A DNA stretch of 64,000 nucleotides, taken from contig NW_001798984.1 in assembly GCF_000165425.1 (NCBI RefSeq), positions 188,539 through 252,538 on the forward strand, in the 5' to 3' direction. Source of the stretch: Paramecium tetraurelia (lineage: Eukaryota > Ciliophora > Oligohymenophorea > Peniculida > Parameciidae). This document shows positions 49,701 to 61,107 of this stretch, one piece after another. How positions within the stretch are numbered: the first letter of the stretch is position 1; every line of letters starts with the position of its first letter. Both the position numbers and the translations under genes were made by a program. The notes beneath the pieces are model-generated. The model saw only the letters and a list, made by a program, of their open reading frames with translations, was not told where the DNA came from and searched no databases.

Positions 49701-52004
49701 ACTATTATTGAATGAATTGTAAATAGACATCAATTAGGAATAGATGATATAGAAATATTATCACATTTTATAACTATTAACCTTATTCACCTAGACTTTA
49801 ACCATGTAGAATTGCTGCATGATCTTAACAGATCAACGATCATAATTAAACATAATTCCTTAATTGATTGACACCTTGAATAAAATTAAAAATTGTGAAA
49901 ACAAGTAATTTGTTAAGACATATCAACAGACCATAGCCAAAGCATTGGAACCATTTTTGTAATCATAAATATACTATGATCACATTCAATATGGTAGATA
50001 TGGTGAAGTGTTCAGATTGCAATAGAGTATTACTGACAATCCATTCAAATATCATTATTTGCATTGTCTAAAAAATCAATTGATTTGTTATTCTTTGTAT
50101 CCCGGTTTTAAGAGTACCATAGGATCAGCATAGCATTTCATTTCTCATTAGCAAGTTCAATAAACTTTGAAAGATGAACACCAATAAGAATTAGTTTGGC
50201 CTCTTTATTAATCGAGGAAAAACTATAATAATCAAAGATAGAATAACTAGAAGTAATAAGAAGAAGACTTGAGTGATTCAGATTCAGATTAAGATATTCT
50301 TTAAGTAGATAATAATTAAATCAAATACAAAGCTAACTATTCGAATATTAATTCCTGGGGTTCTGATTACTATTATTATGACAATAATGATTTCATGTCT
50401 AAATACAGCATGAATCGAGATGATGACAGGGTTTAACGTGAAAATCAATAAAACATTTTCCCATAAAAAGACCTTAATATCTTATTTTGTAAAGTTGATC
50501 CACAGACTATTACTTTTAATTTACCCCCCTTATAAATCACAAAAGCAAGCATCTAATATAATTCCAGCGATTATAAATAGTGGATCACCTCTATTGTAGG
50601 ATTGTACTATAGCTCTAATGAATATTTTGAAAATAAGAAGTCTTTGATTTCTAAATCTTATGAAAATCAACTTAAAATCACAGTGGAAAATATTAATTAG
50701 ATCAATAGGATTTTATTGTCCTCAAATTATTATAGAAATAGATCAAATGATTTTATGCAATAATATCTCTCATACTATTTGAATGGAACACTCAATAACC
50801 TGTAAGTCTAGGCAAGTATTTGCTTCTATTCTAAATTTGGTTAGCCTCCTAATTAATTATAATAAGATTACCAAGCAAATTCATTGTCAATTAATATCAA
50901 TGAATCAAAATAACAATAACACAGAATTTTATGTTAAATATCATGCAATATTCTCCAAAGCAGAGTAGTTTTGAATGGAATGCCAAATGATTTACAAGAT
51001 TAAAACTTACTCAAAGCCAAACTATCAAGTTTATTACATCCTGAAGAACATCTTATAATTCAACCAATTATCTTGTAAATTCCAAAAAGATAATTTGCTT
51101 AACCTGATCCATAGCAACTATTCACCTATGATAATTTGGTTCTTGAAATTTTCATAAATCTACTCTTAGATGCAAATAATTTCCCTCAGTTTCCCTTTAA
51201 CTTATTCAGATAGATTTGTAAATGTCCCCGACTTGGATTTAAATTATTAATTTAGCTATTACTATTATTTTAGGAACAAAAACACAATTTAGATTTAACT
51301 TTGAGAATCTTGTATCTTGTAAGTCAAAAAATCCCTTCCACTATTCTTAGAGATTTGTTATCTGAATAATTATAGGTGAGTCCCATCTTGAATAGAAGAG
51401 AAAAAGCTAATCTGGCCAAGGTCTAAGAAATTAAAGAACAATTTGTGATTGAGGAAGAAGAAAATGTAGATGAATAACCTCAAGATGAGGATCCTGAGAA
51501 TCCTTTAGTCTTCTTAATTAACTAACTCAACACCTATTGTGAGAAAAATATTTCATTTATGAAACTATTTCATAATCCAGAATCTTATATACCTTTAGAA
51601 AAAAGTATAATTAATTTTATCTTTAGACATACTCTTGACACCATTATTAGCTAGCTAAACTGGAATGCATTTGTCTTACTTGCTATAAATCATCAGAGGT
51701 TCATTAATAGTGATTACTGAAGATCCCAAGGATAAGAATAGAAAGCATGATGAAGATTATTTATCAAAAATATAGAGAAGATAAGCCACAATCTTTACAA
51801 ATAATAACCAAGATGAACCCAATCATAAATTATTTGATCTTGTCTCTTAACTCAATAAACATGAGTAAGACGTAAATTTTGAAGAAATGATCTTCAAAAC
51901 ATTTGGAGATAGATATTCTGATAACTAATATGATTAATGGGAGCCAATATCTTACTTTAGTAAATAGCCTTTTTCATTTAGATAACATGAACTATAATAA
52001 TAAC

Positions 52005-52087
<83 letters not shown>

Positions 52088-54513
52088 TAATATTAACAAT
52101 AATTATAACAATAGTAATAATAATAATAGTAAAGATTTATTCTATAAAATACATCTATATTTTCAATGCCACAACCTCCCTAACCTTTACTACCTTAAAC
52201 ACTCCCTTAAAATCATCCTCCGATACCCTCTATATCAATACTTTAATAACAACAATAATCATTATAATAATTCTAATAATAACGTCAAAATTAATCATAA
52301 ATTTTGCAATAATCAGGAGCATAACAAGTTAGACAATTTTATGATAAGTTCTTTAAAATGAATGAAAATTAATAGGATTAATCTTAATCATATTAATAAT
52401 ACCTTAAACAGTTTTACGATAATATTATATAATCAAGACAGTAATAATAAAATCAGCAGTAATAAGAATAACAATAGAATCAGAATCAATAATAAAATTT
52501 GATACAAGAATAGCAGCCATAATAAGCTGAAGAAAAATTCTTAAATAATATTGAGGAGTTAGATGAATCAGACTCGAAATAATAAAAAAGAGAGAGAAAA
52601 GTGAGTGCAAAGATATCACATGTAGAAATCGATATAATTACCGCATTGTGCAAAATTCTGAATAACCATTTACTTAGAGATTGCAATTCTACTGAAATTA
52701 TTAACATACTTAATACATATGCAAATGATAGATTAAAAATAGAACATGCTATAAATGAATTGACAAAATATATAATATAGCAATCAAAGATATTCAATTA
52801 TGAGTTGGATAGAAAAAGAAAATAACTTAGAGAAATCACAAGCTAATTAGAAAAGGTGGCCGAGCATGGTCCTGAAAGATAATAGTAGTTGTCTCAATAA
52901 GAAAATGAAATAATCAGAGAACTTAATTAAAAAACACCAGATCCTAGTATCATTCAAAGATGTTTTATAGCAATAACAGGGTTTTTGAATATTAGCTTAA
53001 GTATATCAGATTAATAAAAATAATCTGCAAATAAACCAAGTTCATAATAAACTAGATAACAAATTTAATTAGATAAAAAGAAATATAAATTGCATTAACA
53101 AGGTAAAAATGTAGATGACTCATAAGAAGTTGACATTTTATCTAAGAAAGATATTAGAAAATAATTCATTAATATATTGTAAACAAGATAAACTCATCAT
53201 TTGTGGCTTAACGTAGTGGAAACATTATTATTGATTTTCAATTGTAAAGGTCAGAGATCATTAGAATTGTTATAGAAAAAACTTTACCCTCTTTTAGAGT
53301 GTTTCTTAAGGCTTTACTAAAATGTACATGACGATTCAAATAATTCAGATTCCCTTATTTCAGGTTCTTCTGATCCTAACTTTTTTGAGCGAAATGCAAG
53401 TGGATCTGCCACTAACTCATTGTAATTTGGCTTATTATAAACTCAGAACATTCATTTGAAGCGTTCATTTTCTGCAGTAAGAAATGAAAACGAAATGTAA
53501 ATGAAAATAGATGAACTATTCACTTATCTTTGTATTAATGGTAAACGACTCATTAATCATTTGATTTCATAAAGGCTTCAGTAGGTTACTATAGACCACA
53601 AGTAAAATTAGAATTCAAATCTCATCAAATTATTCAAAGAGACAGATCCTTTGGCTTTTGTTTTCTTTAAAATGAGTCAAATAATTTCTTTCGAGAATAA
53701 AAAGCACTTATTTGAATTAGATTTAGAGGCTTTGAAAATAAGTGAAAAATCAAATACTCGATCAAGAGGTAGATAAAATGAAACTATTGAAATAAATGTT
53801 GTTAGAGAAACAAGGCTATAACAATCGTTGGAAAAGGTTATTAATATTGATAAGGCGAAGTTTAGAAAATGCGATATTAAAATAAGATATCAAGGAGAAA
53901 AAGGTTAGGATGAAGGTGGCATTAGAAAGGAGTGGATGACTAATCTTGTTAAAGATATCCTTTAAACAGATAAATTCGAATTAACACCTAAAAGATTTTA
54001 CAAAATTAATCCAAATAAAAAAGCATAAGAGGATTTGAATCATTATAAACTATTAGGCAAAATAGTTGCTAAAAGTATTTACGATGGATTGCTTTTACCT
54101 GTTTATTTCATCTCCCCTATTTTTAAATAAATTCTTTAGAAAAAGCCTAGCTTTGATGATCTTGAGCATTATAATGAAGGATATTATGACACCTTTATAA
54201 AATTCTTAAATGATGAAACATAAGTTCAATATAAAGATTTATTTGAATTTTGGATTCCAGAAGAATATGCAAGTCTAATAGAATAAAACAAAAAACTTAT
54301 CTTTGCTGATCTACTTTAAGACTATATAGAAAAGAACCCTATTGAGATAAAATAAGAATAATAATCAGAGTAAGATTCTAAATAGGAGCCTTTATAAACT
54401 TAGGAGTAAGATTAACCAAAATAATAATCATAAGAATAATAATAGCAATAGGAATAATAAGAATAATAATAATAATAGCAATAGGAATAATAAGAATAAT
54501 AATAAGAATAGCA

Positions 54514-54547
<34 letters not shown>

Positions 54548-55973
54548 GAATAATAATAAGAATAGTAATAAGAATAATAATAAGAATAATAATAAGAATA
54601 ATAATAATAGGAATAATAATAGAAACAATAATAATAAGAAAAAAAATAGCAATAGTAATAAGAATAACAATAGTAATAATAGGAATAATAAAAATAATAG
54701 GAATAATAAGAATAACAGGAACAATAGCAATAGGATTCATAACAACAAGAATCATAGGAAGAAAAACAATAAATTTTGGAATGGGAATAACAAAAATATG
54801 AATAAGAAATACTATTGTAATAATAATTGCAACAATAATATCACTTCTAGAAATATTTATAAATATAAGAAGAATTAAAGAAAGAACAATTATTAATTTA
54901 ATAATAATAATAGTAATTATTAGATTAATATTTGATTTCTGAAACACAAAAACTATAATTCCTTACTCAGAATGCATTATAATAAAAATAAGAAGACTTA
55001 CAGTAATAAGAGGCATCATTATTAGAGCTAAATTTCGAATAATATGAATAATAATAATAATTATTATTATATCTATAATTGCAGTAAGAACATTAACGTT
55101 AATCCTAAAAACTTATGGAAGAAGAATAATAACGATTGGAATAGTAATAAAAATAATAAGCAGAATAAGCAGAATAAAATTAGGTAGAATCAGAAGTGAT
55201 GGTTCCACTCTTAAAAGCTCAGTCAGAGGGAAAATAATATAAAATAAAGAAGGAATCTGAAGACATTACAGCTGAAGATATGGAAAATAGGGAGAAGAAA
55301 AGACTTATTAGAAAGAATAAAAAAAAATAGTTGAATGATGAAGTTGTAAAATGCATTAAATTGTAAGAAGTGTTTGATAAATAAACTGCTCTTGTATCAA
55401 TTAAACATAAAAGATTAATTTGTGAATTTATTAGTAAAAGGATTATGTTGGAGGAGATCAAAAATTAAATTTCAGCATTAAGAGAAGGCTCCTTTGACAT
55501 TTTATCTAAAGAGCTTTTCTCTTACATGGATTGGAGAGATCTTTAAAAACTGATAATAGGAGTTCCTTCAGTAGATCGGTAATTTATTTTAATATTCCTT
55601 TAGTGGAAGATTTATAAGCAAATACTGAATACATAAATTACGATAAGAATAACTAAACAGTCTAATGGTTTTGGGAAGTCTTGACGACCTTAAGTGACTC
55701 TGAGAAAGCTGATTTCCTAATGTTTGCAACAGGAAGTCCTCTAGTTCCTTTTGGAGGATTTAAGAATCTAAGAGGTCCAAATGGTCCAAGAAAGTTCTCT
55801 ATTTCGAAAGACTTTAATAATGAACATTTTATTAAGGCTCATGCATGGTATTTATATTATTTATTTCTAGCTTTAATCGTATTGATTTGCCAGAATATTC
55901 TTCTAAGGATATATTAAGAGAAAAATTGCTAAAATCTTTAAAAGAATCAGGTTCAGGATTTGAATTAAGTTGA
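43733..55973 (+). CDS. giant HECT-type ubiquitin ligase (HUWE1/Tom1/UPL1 family)
   Basis: ATG 43733 (MRIPQAYYESMVRRYKKSKH), TGA 55971-55973, about 4000 aa. The N-terminal two thirds are helical armadillo-like repeats. A UBA domain lies near 47470-47600 (EIKAMIDDICDMGFKQQLIK). A conserved block near 51660 (ASQTGMHLSYLLQIIRGSL) is UPL-like. The HECT N-lobe starts near 53880 (GEKGQDEGGIRKEW; YKLLGKIVAKSI; LPVYF), then a Gln-rich insert, then the C-lobe: FWEVLTTLSDSEKADFLMF, TGSPLVPFGGFKNLRG, AHACFNRIDLPEYSSKDILR and a final GFELS. The catalytic Cys codon is split by an intron. Many introns of 22-37 nt occur near the ends; the middle is nearly intron-free. Confidence 0.92.
51995..52132 (+). repeat. 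(TAA)n microsatellite encoding poly-glutamine
   Basis: Within the HECT ligase frame this is 46 codons, 44 of them Gln. From 51995 to 52090 there are 32 Gln codons in a row, 30 TAA and two CAA, including 26 consecutive TAA codons (52007-52084). The frame is fixed by coding sequence on both sides (PISYFSKQPFSFRQHEL before, RFILQNTSIFSMPQPP after). The other two frames would read Asn or Ile repeats, but they end in TGA within about 300 bp. Confidence 0.9.
54349..55215 (+). repeat. Gln/Glu-rich low-complexity insert inside the HECT domain
   Basis: About 290 residues, over half Gln, with interspersed Glu, Lys, Leu and Ser. TAA and TAG dominate the Gln codons (GAA/TAA alternation around 54420-54720). 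From about 54780 the sequence becomes more complex and coiled-coil-like (YEQEILLQQQLQQQYHFQK; NRLEQQQKQQAEQAEQ type). It sits between the HECT N-lobe (ending near KNPIEIK) and the continuation QTALVSIKHKRLICEFISKR, so it lies in the domain's middle. Confidence 0.85.
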
Positions 55974-56840
55974 TATATTAATAATATTATTTCTTATAAA
56001 CAAGTATTCAAGACTTTCATTGGCTTACAGTTAGATATAGAATAATTTTAACCTTATCCTACCAAATGGTTTGCTCAGAAAATATTTTCTATGTTTTCTA
56101 TAATACAAAAAGTACACCCCAACACTTGTTAGTTAATATGATGTAATCATCATAGACATTACTATTAATTGCTATAAATGATTTTCAGTTTTAATGCAAA
56201 ATAGCGATCCTTTCTTATAATAAGTATAAAAATCCTAATAAATAAGAGTAGCAGCTGAGATAAGTTCGCTCAAAATTATAATAAATACTTATTATTGTTT
56301 ATTTTGCATATCAACTTATTTGAGATATGCAAAATTACCAATTGGTTATTAATATCTTACCCTACTAAAATAATAATGGATGTCAGCTAGTATAAAAGAT
56401 CCAGAATAGAGATTCACAATCGCAACAAGAAAGATCAAAAATGATATACAAATCCAAAATGATTAATCACAATAATAGAAATCTCCTTCTATGATGTAGA
56501 TCGTTGCCCATACAATTAAAAGTATTAACAAAATAACAAATTTAGTTCTTTTTGATAACTAGTATTCCTATTAAACATACATTTTCGTAAAACGAATCAT
56601 TTTTGTTTTGCATAATAGTAAAATTTTCTAAGATTAAAACAACTGATAAGAGCCTTGATATTCTAAGTGCACCCATAAATAAAGTTAATTATTTAATTAT
56701 AAATGCCAAATAAAGCAGTTCTAAGTCAATAAAATTGTTTACATTAGAATGTAAATAAATAAAAAAATATTCCTCTCTACTTTATCTAATACATCATTAA
56801 TGTCTTTTCTGATTCTATACGATGCAATTAACATATTCAT
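55953..56840 (-). CDS. multi-pass membrane protein, hypothetical
   Basis: Best start is MNMLIASYRIRKDINDVLDK at 56840, with MGALRISRLLSV at 56676 as an alternative. A 22-nt intron near 56731-56752 and another after DSFYEN are clear. Four hydrophobic segments: NIFLFIYIL, FVILLILLIVWATIYII, WICISFLIFLVAIVNLY and VFIIILSELISAATLIY, with a basic C-terminal part (YYRKHRKYFLSKPFG). The reading stays open to TGA at 55953-55955, which overlaps the 3' end of the HECT gene by about 20 bp; a nearer stop is possible. No family recognised. It also contains a perfect 12-bp hairpin (56301-56335). Confidence 0.55.
56301..56335. repeat. perfect 12-bp inverted repeat (hairpin)
   Basis: Arms ATTTTGCATATC (56301-56312) and GATATGCAAAAT (56324-56335) are exact reverse complements, separated by 11 nt. 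It lies inside the reading of the membrane protein at 55953-56840, at a place where an intron might also be drawn. It could form a hairpin in RNA or DNA. Confidence 0.7.
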
Positions 56841-56938
56841 TAATAAAAACCCAGTTAGAAAATGCTAAACAACCTTATTAGATTGTGAATTCGTAATTCA
56901 TTAAATTAAATTACACAAATTATTTATATACAATTTAG

Positions 56939-59900
56939 TCAACATTCAGTTTAAATTCGAATTCTCTTCATTTCTCGACTAAACATAGATGATTTGTTTC
57001 GTATTAGTGAGTTGATGTTACTGTTATTATCTAAGGATTGATTAATTTCACAATCTTGATTTGTCACAAAAAAATGACTCGGTTTAATATTTAATTGATT
57101 TTTCGAAAAGTAAGGTAAAGTTAACTATCTATTTTTTGTGGTTGAGCGTTATTAGATTGGTCCAATCAAAGACTTTAGTTTATTTTTTATCCTTTGATTC
57201 TATCCATCCTCGCATTAAGTAATAGGAGATGTATCTAAATTGCTTTGTTCTTCTGTGCTTCGTAGAGTAGTCTACTTGATAAATATTTAGATTACCTCGA
57301 TTTTTATCATTTTTGAGTCATCCTACTTGCTTTAATTTTATTCAGGTTGTTAACTTAATTAGTTCTGAACATTCTTGTTCCTTTATAGAATAAAAAGAAA
57401 AAATTTACATATTTCTAAGCCTATGAAACAATTAAAAACGAGACTGGCTTTATAAATTAAATGAAATCGCTTTACTCATTGCTCTTGAGTCCTCTAAATG
57501 CTTACTTAGATAACTCTAATACTCTTATGCAGATTTGTCCTATATTTAATACATTTTATTTAAAGATGTATCAATGTATTCATATTATTTTGATTTATTC
57601 ATTTAACAATGTTAAATAATATCCCTTGTTCTATTTTTTATCTTTTGATTATTAAGAAATGATTACATCAATAGATTTAGTAGTATTATTATCTGATTAT
57701 TTTTTAACTTAAGGAATCGGTAAATCAATTCTGCAATTCTTTTTTGTACTATACAATAATGCCAAACTTTTCTCGCATTTCATATTTCTCCACTTAATAA
57801 AGGCCTCCACATTTTTCCAATCACTCAATGGTTTTGTATACAACTTGTTACATAGGGGTTACACTATTCCAACTGGTTCGCTTGATAAAATTAGCTAGAT
57901 TACTTGAGAGTAAGAGGGCAGTGAGCTTATATTTCTTTAATCAAACTCTTTCTTTGAGACTTCATTTAGATAATAAATTAACTTAATTATTGTGTTAACT
58001 AATTCAATCAAATTAATAATCATCCAAAACCGCTAATATGTTTAATTATGCTATAATTTGTCATATGTCTTTTGCTTTTATTTTTAGTTTATCTAATCTC
58101 TGTAAAAGTACCTATATTTTTTAAACTATGTAAATCTTTTGAGAATGAAGGCTTTAAATTGAATTCATCCTCTCTTATTTTCTTACTTTGTTAGAGTGAT
58201 CTGTGGCTTTTTGAATTTGATTGCAATTTTACCAAGGTCTTAGTAAAATTGGCTTTCGTCTCTCTTTAAGTTTATAAACCTGATGATGGAGTATATGCTT
58301 TTGAATATTTCCTCTCTGTTTATGATCGATGTATCTTACTAATAAAATCAATAATTTACAGATGTAAATGTTACAGGCAGACTGACTTTTTGAATGGATT
58401 CATTTGATTACAAATTCTCAGTCAATACGTTTTGTTTGAGATTTTGATTTCTAATATCAAATAGAATAATGTTACAATGATTATAATTTTTTCAACAATT
58501 AGTCTTTTGTTAATTGTTTTAAATTATATGTATGCTAAGATGTATTATCAATTTCAATATGCTTATCTAGAGATTGTTAGAATTTCGAAAAGGAGTTGTC
58601 CAGAATTGAAGACATCTTACTGTCAAATTATGATTCTTAGAATTCGAGTCTATGTTTTTACTTGTTTAATTGATTTTATCTTATATGCCTCAATAAAAAT
58701 GATGTGCTCTAATTAATAACATAAAGTAGTAACATTTTTAATTTTCTTATATTCTTCATTTTCAATATTTACATTTTATATGGTATCAAAAAATTGTTGA
58801 TCTGATCTATGAATTTTGTACTGCTAACACAATTTAATTGCTAATCTTTTATCACATTTGAATAATCTGAGCTTGATAAATTAATCACAATCTGTCCATT
58901 CAATGGGCTTCCTAGAAAGATTGGGAAAGTCGTTTATGTTAAGTTTTTTGTGTTCTTTGTTTTATTTAAAGAGATTGTGTTCATAAGTTTTGAGTTCTTT
59001 TATAATACTTTTTTGAGGTTTCATCAAATTTATAATGATATTTTCTAAGAAATAAAAAATTATAAACAAATCTCAGAGAGTTCCTGTTTTCTTGAATAAC
59101 AATATGCGAAACGAATTACTAATAAGATAAAAATAGAATTTATATATATTGATATAGAAGTTGATCTCACCTTAAATCGATTTAGCTTTTTTATTGATTA
59201 GCGTGATTCATTTTCACTATTGCTTTTGCTTTTGATTGCTAAATCATTAAGATGTTTAATTTACTTAATTCTCCCAAACTTCCTTAGAACTCTTAAGAAA
59301 TATTTTATTGATGTCTTTTGGTTTTATTGGAACTATAGGAGGTGATAACTATTGTGACATGGCACTTTGAATAAATCTCTTCTTTCCATTCTTTATCTCT
59401 GATTAGGTCTTACATATTTAGTACGATGAGAGAAGGTTTTTTTGGTTTTTTACCTGAGTCTTAAATAGTCTATCAGTTTAACTCTAAAAAGATTCTGAAT
59501 ATACGTATAAATTTACAGTTATTCATATGACCTTAAAGGTCGAGATAGCTTTTTAGTTTTTAAGTTGACTCATGTGATTTATATTTGCCTAGACCATAGT
59601 TATCTTCCTTATAATCTTTTACTTGCATCTAAGATAGCAAATAATATTACAGCACTAATTGGTAAATTAATTCGATGAGAAAAGTCTTGTTGTCGTTATT
59701 CACAAGTTCTAAAATGATAAATTTAACATACTTTAAAATTCTTTTCGAATCCTTTTAAGAACTTTCGTTATTAGCATTATATCTAATATTTGATGAACAT
59801 CTTTTCTCTGGTGATTGAAATTTGTCTAAACTTGGAATCAATGTTCTTTTGGTATTTGAATCTTCTCGTGACTTTCTCTCTGTGGCATAATTTTTTGGTC

Positions 59901-60114
59901 TGGTTATTTCACTCTTGATTGGTGTAGTATTTTCCTTAAAAATTTCAGAACTCTAATGTAGTTTCTTATAAGCCTCATTGTTAGGATTTCTCTTCCCACT
60001 CAATACTGTTGGATGCTATTTTTTGCATGATGAATTTAGAGCCTCATAATTGCTTGTAGTATCTTTCTTATTGGTTAACCTTAAAAACAGTTGGTATTTG
60101 TCGTATTATTCCAT
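56939..60114 (-). CDS. large hypothetical protein, many small introns
   Basis: Starts MEQYDKYQLFLRLTNKKDTT at 60114; the last coding block I can follow (SREMKRIRIQTEC) ends at TGA 56939-56941. Coding-like blocks in all three frames are joined by GT...AG introns of 21-53 nt. The N-terminal 250 residues are Ser/Lys/Asn-rich and basic (SEITRPKNYATERKSREDS). A more structured central part includes IEWTDCDQFIKLRLFKCDK, RLAIKLCQQYKIHRSDQQFF and INREEIFKSIYSIIRF. I recognise no domain. Whether it is one gene or two adjacent ones is not settled. No signal peptide or clear membrane span. Confidence 0.45.
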
Positions 60115-61107
60115 TATATTGGCTAACAGATAATATTTATTTATATAATTTATTATAGATTTATAAAATCAAAAGAATTCATTATATTATCTTAAATGAA
60201 TTCTGCAAAAATGCTTAAAGTTGTTTCAATAATTCAGACAAATCAATGATACTTAAAGGAAATTATTTTTTTTTATATAAAATAATAAATTTTTATAAGA
60301 AATTGGGAAAATAATAATTAATTCAAAGATTTTTTATTGAAACTAGATGAAAGTAGATAGATGTATGATTTTTATACCTTTAATCTGTCGGGATTTATTT
60401 AAGAATTATTGAAGATTCAAAAATTCTAAGAATTTAAATAATTTATACTATTTTAACCAATAATGATTAAAATTCTTATGTATATACACTTTATTATGTA
60501 TATATAAGATAAAGTTGAATAAACATTTAAGAAAATAGTGTAATTGCTGATTATAAACATGAAATAAGAATTCACCATCCAAAATATTAGATTAAAATAT
60601 TATAGGAGAATGTTTGTTTGTTGAAGAAGTTGTCAATGCAACTGTAGGAGAAGAATAACTAATATATATATATAAGCCATTACCACTTGAGTGATTATTA
60701 AAACAGACAATAAACCAAAGAAAAAAATTAAAAATGTTATGAAATAGTTGGAATCATCTTAATTTTCGTAATGAGAGTATATGTTATATGAGGCAATTTT
60801 AGAAATAAGCTATAACATCAAATGTAAAAACATCAAGAAACTTAGATTGTTTGATTTTGCTTATATGATAAATCCAACTCTATAAAAATTATAATCATAG
60901 AATTATCTAAATTTATAAATCTATCAAGCAATAAAAAGCTAATAAGTTCATGATTCAGATGCTAAATCAAACACCTTTCTTAAAAGAAAGATTAAGGACC
61001 TTCACTCTCTTAAAAGTTATCCTGTTAATCCTATATATGAATCTAATTATTCAAACTATTTTAAATTTTTTTGATCTACTTTAAAATCTAATATTTTTCT
61101 TTAACTT
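60115..61107. other. gene-poor kilobase, possible decayed small gene
   Basis: A very AT-rich kilobase, the longest gene-poor stretch in the right half. Short coding-like pieces on the plus strand at 60560-60880 (IIGECLFVEEVVNATVGEE; TDNKPKKKIKNVMKQLESSQ) lie in different frames with several TGA codons between them. They could be a small intron-rich gene or a pseudogene. The flanking part 60115-60540 holds TATATATA and GTATATA runs and shows no coding signal; it is the 5' region of the large gene ending at 60114. Confidence 0.35.

Noticed and set aside
51903-52361. Poly-asparagine reading of the AAT/TAA microsatellite
   Set aside because: The frame consistent with HECT-ligase coding sequence on both sides reads Gln; the Asn frame stops at TGA soon after.
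54378-54947. Minus-strand runs of Ile/Leu resembling a polytopic membrane protein
   Set aside because: Antisense of the GAA/TAA repeat that encodes the Gln-rich insert of the HECT ligase; low-complexity artefact.
58477-58716. Plus-strand 79-residue reading with a membrane-like start
   Set aside because: Lies opposite coding blocks of the large minus-strand gene; hydrophobicity comes from antisense AT-rich codons.
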